64,000 bases of DNA from Nemopilema nomurai. Taxonomy: Eukaryota > Cnidaria > Scyphozoa > Rhizostomeae > Rhizostomatidae. Each line of letters starts with the position of its first letter. Positions within the stretch are counted from its first letter, which is position 1. The notes beneath the pieces were generated by a model. The model searched no databases. It was not told the DNA's origin and saw only the letters and a program-made list of their open reading frames with translations. Of the stretch, positions 37,801 to 50,064 are shown one piece after another. The stretch covers positions 558,001 to 622,000 of the forward strand of contig PEDN01001357.1 in assembly GCA_003864495.1 (NCBI GenBank), written 5' to 3'. Made by a program: the position numbers and the translations under genes.

Positions 37801-40800
37801 AAGAAGACTGACCCGGAAAACCAAGTAAGTCTTGCTTGAAGGATAAGATTTGTTTTGAATTGGGGTATAGCCATTTCTAATACTGCATGAATGGGCTTTT
37901 CGGCATAAAAGGGGCGCGTTTGCATGAATTGCGCATTTGCACAGATAGAGCAGGACTTTGCATAATGGAACCGGATTTCGCTCTGATTTTGCATAGAGCT
38001 GTCGCAAGATAAACTTTTTTGCATGGGGTGGAAAGTTAGATAGTATATTTGGGCAAGACAGTCTTGCATGTTAAACTTTGGGCAAAGGCAAAGGAAAGAT
38101 CCAAGGTTCCAACTGTATGTCTCTGTCAACGATCTGCAGACGATGGGGACTTTTAGTGTACCTTCTCTATGTATTTAATACATATTTAATGCGAAGGTAA
38201 TCAAATGCCTAATTAAACTTTAGACCCTACTCCTTTATCGATTGTATGTTTGATTAGGTTTCTAAAAAACTTTATGTAATGTACACTAAATTCCTAACAT
38301 AATTTGAAATTTTCTAGATTTCGAAGGCACGAAATGCTTATTTTGTTGAGGAACACAGTTCTACTGTAAAAAGCCTAACTTCTTTGGACACAGAATCGAA
38401 AGACACGAAGGCAAAGATTTCAAGCAAGGCCATCCTGGATCAGCGTCCTGAAATACCAAAAGCTGTGGTTGGAGAATCCGGGGTTATTTGTAAGGCTGCA
38501 AGCAAGAAGTACAGTGAAGAAGTCACTCAATTTTCCAATGGCTGTTCTGTTCAGTCTCCAGTATCGCTGAAACTAACGAAGAAGAAATGTAAGAAATCAG
38601 GATTATCAGTTGGTGAGTCACTTAACCGAGTCGCAAATGTCAAGGAGCTAGAAAGAATATCGAATAATACTGCACGTGATGGACTTTTGGATGATGCCAA
38701 TGACTTTGATTTAATCGCCTCTTATGGACGCAGCGGAGGGAGCATCTTCACGGAGCATTCCACTAATGAAAACGGAGATGAAGGACAACTTAACCCGAAA
38801 CTCGCCAACCAGAGCGGAAGCTCCACCGATTGCCACAGAAAAGAGATGGAAGATTATGCAACGAATTGCGCTGATGACAGCTTCAGTGAAGTACTTGCTG
38901 ATCTTGATATGTCGATAGAAAACTCACATTTTTTGTCTAGTAAACAGATAAAGTCAAAGAGTAATCATGCAGATGAAAGACGTTGTGATATGTGAGTCCT
39001 AATTTCAAAACCTCTTCATTGCACTAGAATCATATTGTCTCGTCTCCAAGGTCTACAAGGTCCAAGGCTTTTACTGCTTTAAGGAGCCTTTAAACAGCTT
39101 TTACAGACCTCAGCGTGATGATGTTTTTCTCGGCAGAATTCAGTTTACATTTAGTCTATATGACGTAGCTGCTTAATAAAAATTTCTAACTCGGAAAACT
39201 ACTTTGATTACTTTGAAGGTTAACTACTTTGTCTTTTGACGTAGCCCTCTTTGTCGCTGGCTTCGTTGCCGCCTTCTTTGCCATCTTGTCGATGCCTTAC
39301 CTTTACGATGCCTTTTCGATCGTCGTCTTTCACATAATCATCAACTCCTACTCATTCCCTCTTACGAATATCTGTCAAGAGCACTCAATGAACGTGGTCT
39401 ATTTTCTGTTCCATTAGAGACAAGACTGGTACAATTGACATGTCTGATTCTATCTTAAACATCAGTTTGGACAGTGATTTCGACTGCCTGGCTTCTTCAC
39501 CTCAAACCAAGGACTTGGAAAAAGACACAACGGTGAAAACCGTTCTTGTGCTGGAAGTTTTGAGACAGGAAGTCGAGAATTGCGGCTCATATAAACCAGA
39601 AAAAATTCTACGCCTTTTTGACGAGGAAACATCGCAGGAAGCAACATGCATAATGAGGGAAGATTGGGAAAGTTTGGAAGTTAGCCCTGGAGACACCGCA
39701 CATATAACAGGTATGAGGCGGGAAAGTTATCATCCCCAGATGGCTTTTCAAAACCTAGAAGCTAGACAAATTACCTTTCTAGAAACTCAAGTGGTGTGGA
39801 TTGTCTTATAAAACTGGGTACCTTAACATAAGTGTAGATCTTAGGAGCCTTGCCAGATTGTATTTAAAAGCCATTTGATATTTCCTTCTTGCATCAAAGC
39901 CCTGCTTTTAAGTCTATAGAATGTAGAATAGTTATAAAACCAGATTACGCAATAATGTGTAATAAGCAACAAGTGTAGAAAATAATAAGCAGGATGGAAT
40001 CCGCTCTTTCATGACCGCGTTTAATGACGTCACTATAGGATTTTGTAGGCTCAGGATCCTGGTTAGTGTTGGCTCAAAATTTTTCATTACAGTACGGTTT
40101 TTCATATGCTTGTTTCATTCTTACAGACTACACTTTGCAGCCCGGAGAGACCCTGGTGTTGGACAACAACTCACAGAAGTACCTGGTCCTTTTTCCTGAT
40201 ACCCTTGTCTCTGGCACAACAATTTCCCTTGGCATTACTTGCCAAAGGAGGGCAGTTTTGTCTGAGCTTTTCAAAACAGATGGTCCAAATGAAGTCATGT
40301 TTTTAGGGACATTTCTGCACGAGTTGTTTGACTATTTTATACAAGGAAAAGGTTGGTATATCATCAACAAATGCCTGGTTAATTGCCTTCCTATTCCCTA
40401 TTAGATAACCACCCCTTTCTGTCTAGTTGTTATTTTGTCACACGTAACAACTGTCAATTTTTGTCACATTTGTATGCTCTTTGCCTATCCGAATAATGCT
40501 TTCGCCTTATCCTGCTTCAGTAAACCATGAGATTCGCAAGCAATGTTTAATCTTACTGTTCATCAACAAGCCATTGTTAAACATGTGCCAATGATCCCAC
40601 GTGGACCAATCTTGCACCTATTTGTATTTTTTCTCATTTTATGCTTCCTACAATCTGTGGAAATTCATTCATATGGGACAAATTTCGTAACTATAGATTC
40701 CATAAACAATCGGATTAATTTTCTTGCTTCTTCCTTATAGACAACTACCCTTTTCTGTTGTTGTCAGAGTTTGTTAATGATAGTTTGTCCATATTTTGCT

Positions 40801-43800
40801 GCATTTTCATCGTGTGTGCTGTTAATGTTTGTCACATTTGGAACTTTTTTACACGACCTCCATATCCGAATAATCGCATTGCTCCAGAAGTTCATGAGCA
40901 TTGTAGGCTACCCACTTCCCCTCTGTCCATTTACAAGTCATGCTCGAATTTCTGCTTCACATGAGCCCATCTTGAAGGATCCTACTTACATTTTTTCTCA
41001 TTGTATTCTTCATGCAAAAATACCTTCAATCTGCAGAAATTGTTTCCCGTATCGGCCCAACTTTCTGAAGCTAACTTTCATGTACTTGATGATTATTTAG
41101 TTGTTCTTAACAAACAAGTATCGCACCTAAATACCATAGGAGGCAGCGTTTGTTTAGCAACATGACTGATTCAGTCATTAGTATATTCTACATATATGCC
41201 TCCAAACTTTTGTCTTTTTCGCAATCCATGCATCACTATTGGTAGCTTTGTTTCAGATTTTAGGCCCTCTGTTCTGGAGCAACTATCGTCAGAACTGGTC
41301 GCAAGATTCGATAACTTGAACACGCTCTACAGCCTCGACATCGACTACAGATCATTCATGGATAAAGTCCGCGAGATGTCTGCCTCCTTATCGCGTTGGG
41401 CACGCAAGTTCATGAAAGCAGAGCCTAGCTTGACTGATGACGTAATCGATTTTAAACGAGGCTCACAGCCTCTGTCTGATACTGATGTGCGGCTTAGTGT
41501 ATCTGATGTTGTTGATATTGAAGAAAATATTCTCTGCCCATCGCTTGGTTTAAAAGGTGATAATGATTATTATGAACCTTGGTTTGTGCTGAAATACTTC
41601 TAAGGATCACTTCTGTTTCTTATTCTACTTATAAATTGCACCCGTACCTGCTGTGTTGATGTTTCATATGGCCCACCCATTTACATGAAGGAACGATGAT
41701 TTAAAGTGTTCTGGCCATGCCTTCATTCCCCTGGAGATGATCTTCTCAATTTAGTGCATTGTTCAAAAGAACCATCTATTTTTCCACGCCTCTGTTAATC
41801 TGAACTCGCTTTTAAATTCATCGTCATTTTTGCAAACGAACAATTTCAATCTTGAAGAGCGTTACTCATGTTTCTCCTTGTTTCACACAATCAAACCCCC
41901 TTTTGAATAACTTGCTTTGCCGAAATTTCTGTTGAAAGATCTAGTTTCACATTTCCTGCTCCTTCTTCTACTCCATTCATGCAATTTATATGCAATTTTT
42001 CTTTGGCTTTCAATTGAGAAGCTGACCAATCTTTGTTTACTAGGAAAGATCGATGCATCTGTCAACGTGAGGATTCATCGTGACAGGAAAGGGTCTTGTG
42101 CCAATAACAAGTCATCAAAGCTGGTAGAGACGTACCTGTTGCCATTTGAGCTGAAAACAGGGAGAATGTTCACAAAATTGGGTAATGGTCTTCATAATAA
42201 CTATCTTCGTATGATAAGGGGATGTTTTGATAAATCTGGGACCAATACCTTGAATTTTAGGCCCTTTAACAAGAGAGACCTTGATTTTTTGGAATGTTTG
42301 TGTGCTTTATGAGTACATCGTCGTTCATTATCTGATCGTCTTCTTTATCTATAAAGTATTGATTGTAGTTGGTTTTTCATTGCGTAAAAGACAACTAACT
42401 GCTTGCTTCCTTGAAGCCTGGCTTTACCTTTCCACAGCAAATGTCGTTGCTCTGTTTTCACATGAGTTACTTTGCTTTTTATAAAACGTATCATGCACAT
42501 TTCATTTCTATTCACACGTAACACAACTTTCCCCCGGTTTTTTATTCTCAGGGTCAATTGAACACCGTGCTCAAGTGATCTTGTACACGCTGATGATGTC
42601 AGAAAAGCATGGGAAAGAAATTGATGCTGGTCTTTTGTATTACCTAAAGGCTGGACATTTGCAGGGTGTCCCTGCTACTCTAAAGGAGAAACGGTCGCTT
42701 ATCATCAAGCGAAACGAATTAGCAAGATATCTTTCTAAGGAAAATCAAAGAAGTGCTCTTTCACTTCCAGGTATGCAGCTACCAGTATATTGATAGATGT
42801 CGTTAAGTCTTTATGCTCATTGGCGTAGCTGCAATAACACTTCGTGTCTCACTAGTGATGCAGGCCTGTCTGCCGCCTATCTCGTATCCGTGCATGTTAC
42901 TGCACATCGATCGCAATGTTCCAATGATTATTGAAATTTCAAAACCTTTTTTGATTGTCTCTATAGGTTTGTTAAGGAATGAGCGAAACTGCAAGAGATG
43001 CCCTGCAGTGAAAACCTGCATGGTGTTTCATAAGGCAGTGGAGCAAGGCACCAAGGAAACCAGTGGAATTGGAGAGATGTTTGAAGAAATAACAGGTTCC
43101 TGTTCATTTCTCTATTACTTCACAAGAAAGTTACTCGGTTTGGGTTTCTCCAAGTTGATTATGCAAGTGCATGGACGAAAGTAGCAAAAAATGTTATATA
43201 CACCCCTTCCGATCAAAGTCAACCAATCATGAAAGAGAAAAACAATTGACATTGTTTATGTTAGCCAATCATCGTGAAATGATCTTCTCTTTGCAGCACA
43301 TCTCACTGAAGAGGAGCTCGAATATTTGGTGAAATGGTATAGATTACTCATGTTAGAAGCGCAAGAGGAATTTGTGTCGAATGCGTTCAAGGATATGTGG
43401 ACAAAGTCCAGCGAAGAAAGGGAAAGAAAGGGGAGGTGCTTTAGTATGATGACTGTGAAAGCAGAATCCAAAAAAGGTTATTATTGTGTTATGTCCAATC
43501 CAATCAATGCACGTTTTTGATAGCAACATTGCTGATCATGGCTTGAATGCTTCGAAACAGTAAGAGGCAATCTGAATTGGATTGGATTAGGTTGGATTGG
43601 GTTAAATTTTATAAAGTTTCGCTGAAACTTCCATTTAATAACTAGTCCAAAATGACCAGAAGTAACTTGATAGTGAGAATCTTAAATTAACTAAAAGCTT
43701 CTTGCGACAGAAAATTTTGTGGCAACGCTTAAAGAATTTTTTATCAAATTTATTGGAATAATCGCCAGAGGAAGATTAGAAAAAGCAATTTTGTTTCTTT

Positions 43801-46800
43801 CACTTTTTCTCAGGTTAAAAAAATTTTTGAGTTTACAAAAATGCACATCGGCTCCTTATATCTGTCTGTGTCATTGTTCGCCTTTAGCGCTTTAATGTCG
43901 AACAATTTGGAATTCCAGAAAAGTCCTCAAACAGTTTCAGAAGGTGATTGATTTTTTCAATTTTATACTCGTAGCCTAAACTTTATTCGTCAATCGTTTT
44001 TCCATATAGGGGAAAGCCTATGGACATATATTTTCCACAAAAGCGAGAACCAAGCTAGGGTGGTATCCTTGTGCGGCCTAAGCCTTGCGGCCGGGGACCG
44101 AGTTGTGATCAGTGAAGAAAACTGCAAGACCTACGGCTTATGTATTGGTATGTATTGCGATGTTCATTTGTCCAAGCGACCGCGAAGTTGTCTGCATTAC
44201 TCTCTGTCGCTATTTTCCGCACCCTTGTGTCCGGCACTTGTGTCCGGTGCTTATGTCCGGTGATTTTTTCCGGTGATCTTGTCCGGTGATCTTGTCCGGT
44301 GATTTTGTCCGGTGATTTGGTCCACCACTAGTAACTTTTTCAAATTCACACTTGCAGAAATAGCTGCGTTAACCTTTTGCTCAATCGAATATATACCTCA
44401 ACCTTCTTTCGATGTTAAAACGTTGTTTGAGTTTTTCCAGTTATGTCTGAAATAAAGCGAAATCATTTTCATCAATTATTGCATATAAACTGATGCTTAA
44501 TACTGAGTGCTTGTTTCTCTTCATTTTAACTATTCCTTTGCTTATATTAAGTTGCTCTGCTTCATAGGTAGCTGCAACCCTGTTCACCAAATATTTACTT
44601 CATTGTTTAGGATACATTCTCAGTGTATCGGATAAGGAAGTTTGCATTCAGTGTAAGGAAAGGATCAGGCCAAGGTAGGCCTAGTCATTCGAGTGTGAAG
44701 CTTCGGCGTCCATTGGATGTTTTCAAAAACACGTGACTTAGACACTGTTTGTAGTTGACTTTAACTTGAATTGCTACCAGGTTCTTGAAACTGTGTCTTG
44801 CCAATTTCATTCCTTCAATGCTCATCATTCGCTTCTGTTCTGCAAAAATTTATCGTTGATGGTCTCTGCTAATGAGTGAAAGAAGTTCCCATTGTTTGAT
44901 ATTGCTAACAGTTTGCTTAAATTTTACCCGAATTCCTTTGATTTATTATGTATTTTTATGAGATTCAGATTTTTGACTGTACAATCTTCATGTGAAATGT
45001 TCTTCCGACTAATAATAATAATATTAATAATAATAAAACACTTTTATTGCGCCATAGGTGCATTATAATTGAAAATATCAAGTCTAATTTAAAATTTTTG
45101 TTAGAAAAGGGTAAAAGTTTACAAGGTTTTTATTAAAATCCAAGTTAAAACAATTTATTCAATAAAATACTTTCTAAATAAATGTGTCTTCAAATAAGTT
45201 GAACTACCGATGTTTATCATGGGTTTTTCTTATGAATAAGTTTTTTAATGTCACACACATAATAAGTATTTTGTTTATAGGAATGATCTATACGAGTCAG
45301 CTTTTCGAATCGAGAAAGATGAAAGTTTATCCGGTCAAAAGATACCACTGGGAAACTTGATGAAGCTGATGTTGTCTTCCACGGAAACCGATACAAAGCT
45401 GCGGAGGCTGATAATTGACTTTGAAGCCCCGAAATTCTCTTTAGTTAGAGAGCGTGAGTTATTGGGACTCACTGGTGGAAGTCGCTGCGCAGGAACAACC
45501 ATGTGAGTGATTAATCAAGTCATGATCATTGATGTTTGGTTGCAAATCAGGTTTTCAGTTTGAGCCTTGGAGGAATTTCCGAATGACGCTTGATTCCTAA
45601 ATTTATTTTGAAAAAGTGATAGAGAAGGGAAGAGTTTCGTCCTTTCAAAGGGTGTGATTTTTAGCTTTTGGAAATCGAAGTGCTTTTCTGCAGATTGTTT
45701 ACCTTTTATCAATGCTTTCAAAATCAAATCTGCTTTCCGATTTTCGTTGCCTTTTTAGCGAGGTTATATTGCAAGTAAGTTTAGGCTTCAGTTACAAAGC
45801 AAAGACGAAAAAAAAAATCACCCACATTTTGTTAATCAGACTTGAATGCTAACTCATTTTTTGGTGACCCAGAAAGCTCGGAGAACTCACAAATGTATAG
45901 GGAAAATATTTTTGAAGTTTTTTTTGTAGTTTACTAAATTTACTACCAGCCATTTGTTATGTTCTGATTGCTTTTTCCCCGTGATTTGCAGCCCATGCGT
46001 TAATTTTCCAGGCTCACCGGTCAGAACAACGGACAGAAATACCTCGTGTCAGACTCAAGTATCAAAGAGATAGCCGCAATTTTCCGTGGCTTGAACCCTG
46101 ATCAGGCCAAGGCAGTAACCCAGTGCCTTTCTGCGGAAGATTACGTCATCATTCTTGGAATGCCGGGAACTGGCAAAACGACAACAATAGCTTGTATTGT
46201 GAAGATACTCACGTTGCTAGGCAAGAGTGTTATGGTCGCAAGCTACACCCACTCTGCAGTGGACAACATCCTTCTAAAGCTGAATAAGGTTTTATTCATT
46301 GTTTATCTAAGGCTATCTGTAATGTAACGACATTGTACCTTTTTCTGACCAGGGGTGTGTGTTCTCATTAATTACTTATCATTTCTATACACAAGTAATA
46401 CATCAAGTACAAAAGTAATTTTTCGTGCTTCTTTAGCCCATCATATTTGGTTTTCTTTGTCCATTTTTCATATCCTCTACATATTTGACCATCCTTTAGG
46501 AGGATCTCTAAAAGCAAAGGATCCTACTTTTAGCCTACTTTTAGCAGCTCTATCCGTTATTCACACTAATATTTCTTGATAAATGCTAGTTTGTCAGATA
46601 CAATTAGAAGTTCCATCTTGCAAGCAGTTTCTCAGCAAGGTTTTGGGCAAAAATAATAATAAAAAATCTGATTGGATAAGTTCTCTTTTACACTTTCTCC
46701 TATTATAGCGTGAGTTCTGGCAGACTCTTTTTGTTTACGGTAACATTTCGTTTATAATTAGAAAATTTACAAAGGTTTATTAGCCTCAAATTAATCTCCG

Positions 46801-49800
46801 TCTCTGTATAACAGATGAAATTGGACTTCATACGGCTTGGGAATAGACAGAGTGTTCATGAAGAAATTAGGCCATTCCTTGTCGATGAGGCAACTAAGGA
46901 TATAAAAAGCATTGAGGAGCTGCATCATTTTTACCATCAAAAGGTAAGAAATCTATGAGAATTTGCAATGCTCTGGTTTCTTTTCCTGTGACAAATATGT
47001 AGGAAAGTCTCGTATAGACAACGAGTCTGGCTAAGAAGAGAGGCTGAACGTGCAATTACCAGGGATGTTAGGCTCACCTTACGATGGAAAAGGACGAATC
47101 TACGACCAAATTTCGGAAGAGGCCATTTCATCTATTATTAATTTTAGAAATTTTTCAAATAGGTTTCACATACACTTTTGCTCAAGTTTAGTCTCCAGTC
47201 AAAGAACACGCATATACGACATTCAAGGTTCATTCCATAATTCTTTACATTTTGTTTGATTGCTTTTACAAATTTTTACAACCATATTGCTCATTTATTT
47301 GCCAACTTTACGAATATCAGGACTTATGCAAAGTAAACAGAAATAGCATTGATGCAACAATAATTGTATCCTCTTAATAAGGAATCATACTCTAAAGCCA
47401 TTTCCTATGACTTCGATATCTTTTCAGAATATTGTTGCTACAACATGCCTCGGAATCAATCATCCATTGTTCCTGAAAAAGAGGTTCGATTATTGCATTG
47501 TCGATGAAGCATCCCAAATAACGCAGCCAGTTTGTTTTGGTGCAGTGAGGAATGCTGATGTGTTTGTTTTGGTTGGAGATCACTACCAGCTGCCTCCTTT
47601 GGTGCAGAATGTCGAAGCAAGGTGCACCACTTTTTCTCTCTTCGATTATTTCTGTTTATTGGAAGAAATTGTCAAATGTTCTACAAATTGAAATACTTCT
47701 GAATGATGACATCTCATTTTGTCGTCTTTTTGGAATATTTATACGTTGTTCTTAGAAAAAGACATTACTCTTTTCTTAGAAAAAAATTGACTTCATTGTT
47801 GAAAAATCGTGTCAATTCAGGATGAAAATGATGGTTCAATTTGTTTTGTTTTAAATAATTTATACTTTGATCTAGATGAAAATTTTAAAAAACCTGTTTT
47901 TGGGTTAGACGTTTCTCTAAAACGTTTCGGCTAAACAGACCTCTAAACTATGGCAACAATTATAATCTTGTTTTTCTTTCGTCTGTTTTGTATTTTTTCA
48001 TACTTTCCAAATTTTGGTTTCTTTGCAGACATTCAGGAATGGATATTAGCTTATTTCGATTGCTGTCTGAAAAGCACCCATCAGCCATCGCTAGCCTACG
48101 TTTTCAATACAGGATGCATAGAGACATAATGTCATTAGCAAACAGCGTTGTGTATGGACATCGCATGCAGTGCGGCGACGAAAAGATTGCGACTGCAGAA
48201 CTGCGATTGTCAATCAAGAATGGTATCACAAGAGAATCAGGTAATCAGCTGCTAACGATATTATTGTAGCTTATTAAATCTGCTTGATCACAACTGATAA
48301 AAGATGATGGTCATTGATCCTACTTGATCTCAGCTTATGCAGTGGTGAAAAGAAGTGATGAGAATTGATCATCATTGATAGTAAGTGATGCCAACTGATC
48401 TTGGCTAATCACAGCCAAACATAGATCGAACAGAGCGGATTAAAACATACACTATAATTTAGTATCAGTTCATGCATTCTGTGGCGAAGATGAAAAAGCA
48501 CAAAAACATGCAGTCGTGGTAAAAAGCATAATGCTATACAAAATGTCCATTTTCCCGCGCTTTACTTTGGTGTGATCGGATATCTTCTTTAGATCATGCA
48601 TGTGGCCTACTTCCCTATTCTACTGCAATGATTCACGCCTTTTCACCATTTTTTCAATGGAATCTTCGCTCAAACCTGTTTGTTAGTTTATGACTATATA
48701 GTTAGCTTTAGCTAGGACTATAGAAACTGTATCCTTAGACTTACGTACAAGAACTAAAACTGAATTCAGCGAGGACATGTTCACAGGCCTACCCAACTTT
48801 TCCAAGCAAAAAAACACGGGAGGCTAGTACGGCATTGCTTCACCCTATGCGCCGTGTCACACGCGGCATGCTGCCAGCCTACGCAGGGTGATGATTAATG
48901 CCTATGCTCCGCAATGCTCCGCCACAAGGACTGCATAAGCAAGTGGTACCTAGCCTTCAACGCGGTGCATGTCTTTCTCTGTTTGCCTTTCATATAACAT
49001 AGAGCTTACTGTCTGTCCCTAGGCCAGCTTCTGCGTGTTATCGACCCAAAACATCCTGTTGTCTTCATCAACACAGACTCGATCCCGTGTCCTGAAAGCA
49101 TTGCTGGGAAGCATATACAAAATGAAGGGGAGGCTAGCATTTTGTCTCAGATCGTGCATGGACTATTGCAGTGTGGAATTGACTCATCAGATATCGGTGT
49201 CATCTCACCACTTAGAAATCAGCTGAAAGTCATAAAGGAGAGATTGGTGACGTCACTGGGAAGAAGCAGAATTTCAGGTGTCGAAATCAACACTGTTGAT
49301 AAATACCAGGTTTGTTAATACCATGATTATATCCACTTTATTGAGTGCTATTCTTGAGTGATTGTTCGGTATTGGAAGTAGCCAGTATATCTGTCAATCG
49401 AAGGTTCTTTATAGTGAAGATCTTTCATTAATAACAGAATCTGTTAACTTCCAATCAACATCCTTGTTGAAACAGCAATGTCTAGCTTTTGCCGTTGCCT
49501 CTTGTGGACTGGGTCATAATTCAACTCTCCAGGGGGTCCTCCCAGCCCACTAGGTATATACAGTTAGAGACGACATTTGCAGTAAAAAGCATCTGTTAAT
49601 TTTGTCCCTTTTCTTCTCTCTTGCTTGAAGCAAAGGTATAGTATTACCTTTTCTTGATGTAATGTTGCTAGGCTTTTGGCTTATAGTTACTGAATTGTTT
49701 TTGGCAGTTTTTGCAATTTGTTTGCAGTTGTTTGCGTGGTGTTTTTGTCGTGTATTTAGCTGCAGTCCAATCCAATTCACCGTTTAAACACGTGTCTTTC

Positions 49801-50064
49801 TCTTACCACTAGGGTCGCGATAAATCCTGTATCATTGTCTCGTTTGTGAGATCAAACAACCGTAGGCAAGTTGGCGAAATCTTAAAGGACTGGAGACGAG
49901 TTAACGTGGCAGTGACGCGAGCTAAGCACAAGCTGATCATGATTGGGTCGAAGGAAACTCTTTCGCAGAGTCCTTTTCTTAGAAAGCTGATAGAACTTGC
50001 CGAAACTCGGAACTGGATGGAGTCAGCAGAAAATTCCCTGGTGAATTGTCTTCAATTGAAATAG
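34881..50064 (+). CDS. DNA2: DNA replication ATP-dependent helicase/nuclease DNA2
   Basis: Twenty-two exons close in phase to 1571 residues. Exons: 34881-34889, 35428-35481, 36519-36561, 36976-37013, 37186-37824, 38318-38991, 39418-39710, 40127-40351, 41257-41556, 42044-42181, 42552-42770, 42967-43095, 43297-43476, 44010-44147, 44611-44674, 45281-45502, 46012-46288, 46815-46943, 47428-47621, 48029-48240, 49023-49309, 49813-50064. DNA2 processes Okazaki flaps and resects double-strand breaks. Residues 12-19 (QTSLGNFF) form a PIP box for PCNA. Residues 22-485 are charged and probably disordered. The RecB-type nuclease shows His648, Asp762 (GLKGKID), and Glu794/Lys796 (PFELKTG). Cys622, 886, 889 and 895 match the iron-sulphur ligands. 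The SF1 helicase has Walker A GMPGTGKT (1171-1178), DEAS (1283-1286), GDHYQLPP and [10 protein letters not shown]. The N-terminal extension resembles yeast rather than human length. No defect is seen. Confidence 0.95.
36667..36720. repeat. 27-bp tandem duplication in a DNA2 intron
   Basis: AAATGAGACATTTTCTCTGT occurs at 36667 and again at 36694, preceded by a partial third copy (GATGAGACATTCACTGT) near 36650. Confidence 0.7.
40378..41100. repeat. Diverged tandem duplication of about 360 bp inside DNA2 intron
   Basis: The left half (from about 40378) and right half (from about 40736) share a sequence of landmarks in the same order: a TAGATAACCACCCCTTT/TAGACAACTACCCTTTT block, TTTGTCACATTTG, TATCCGAATAAT, and an ATTTTTTCTCATT block. 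Indels separate them. The duplication lies wholly in the intron before the exon at 41257. Confidence 0.55.
44228..44322. repeat. Minisatellite of 14-15-bp units in a DNA2 intron
   Basis: About seven units built on TGTCCGGTGATCT/T run in tandem (variants GTCCGGCACTT, GTCCGGTGCTTAT, TTCCGGTGATCTT). It starts about 80 bp after the donor of the exon ending at 44147. Confidence 0.8.
48270..48420. repeat. Degenerate TGATC-rich repeat in a DNA2 intron
   Basis: Between the exons ending at 48240 and starting at 49023, the words ACTTGATC, AACTGAT, CATTGATC and AACTGATC recur about every 12-20 bp. This is a decayed short-period array. Confidence 0.5.

Noticed and set aside
39229..39417. Hydrophobic open frame resembling a membrane segment before a DNA2 exon
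   Set aside because: It lies in an intron, is built from a degenerate TTTGTCGC-type repeat, and runs into the polypyrimidine tract and acceptor of the exon at 39418.
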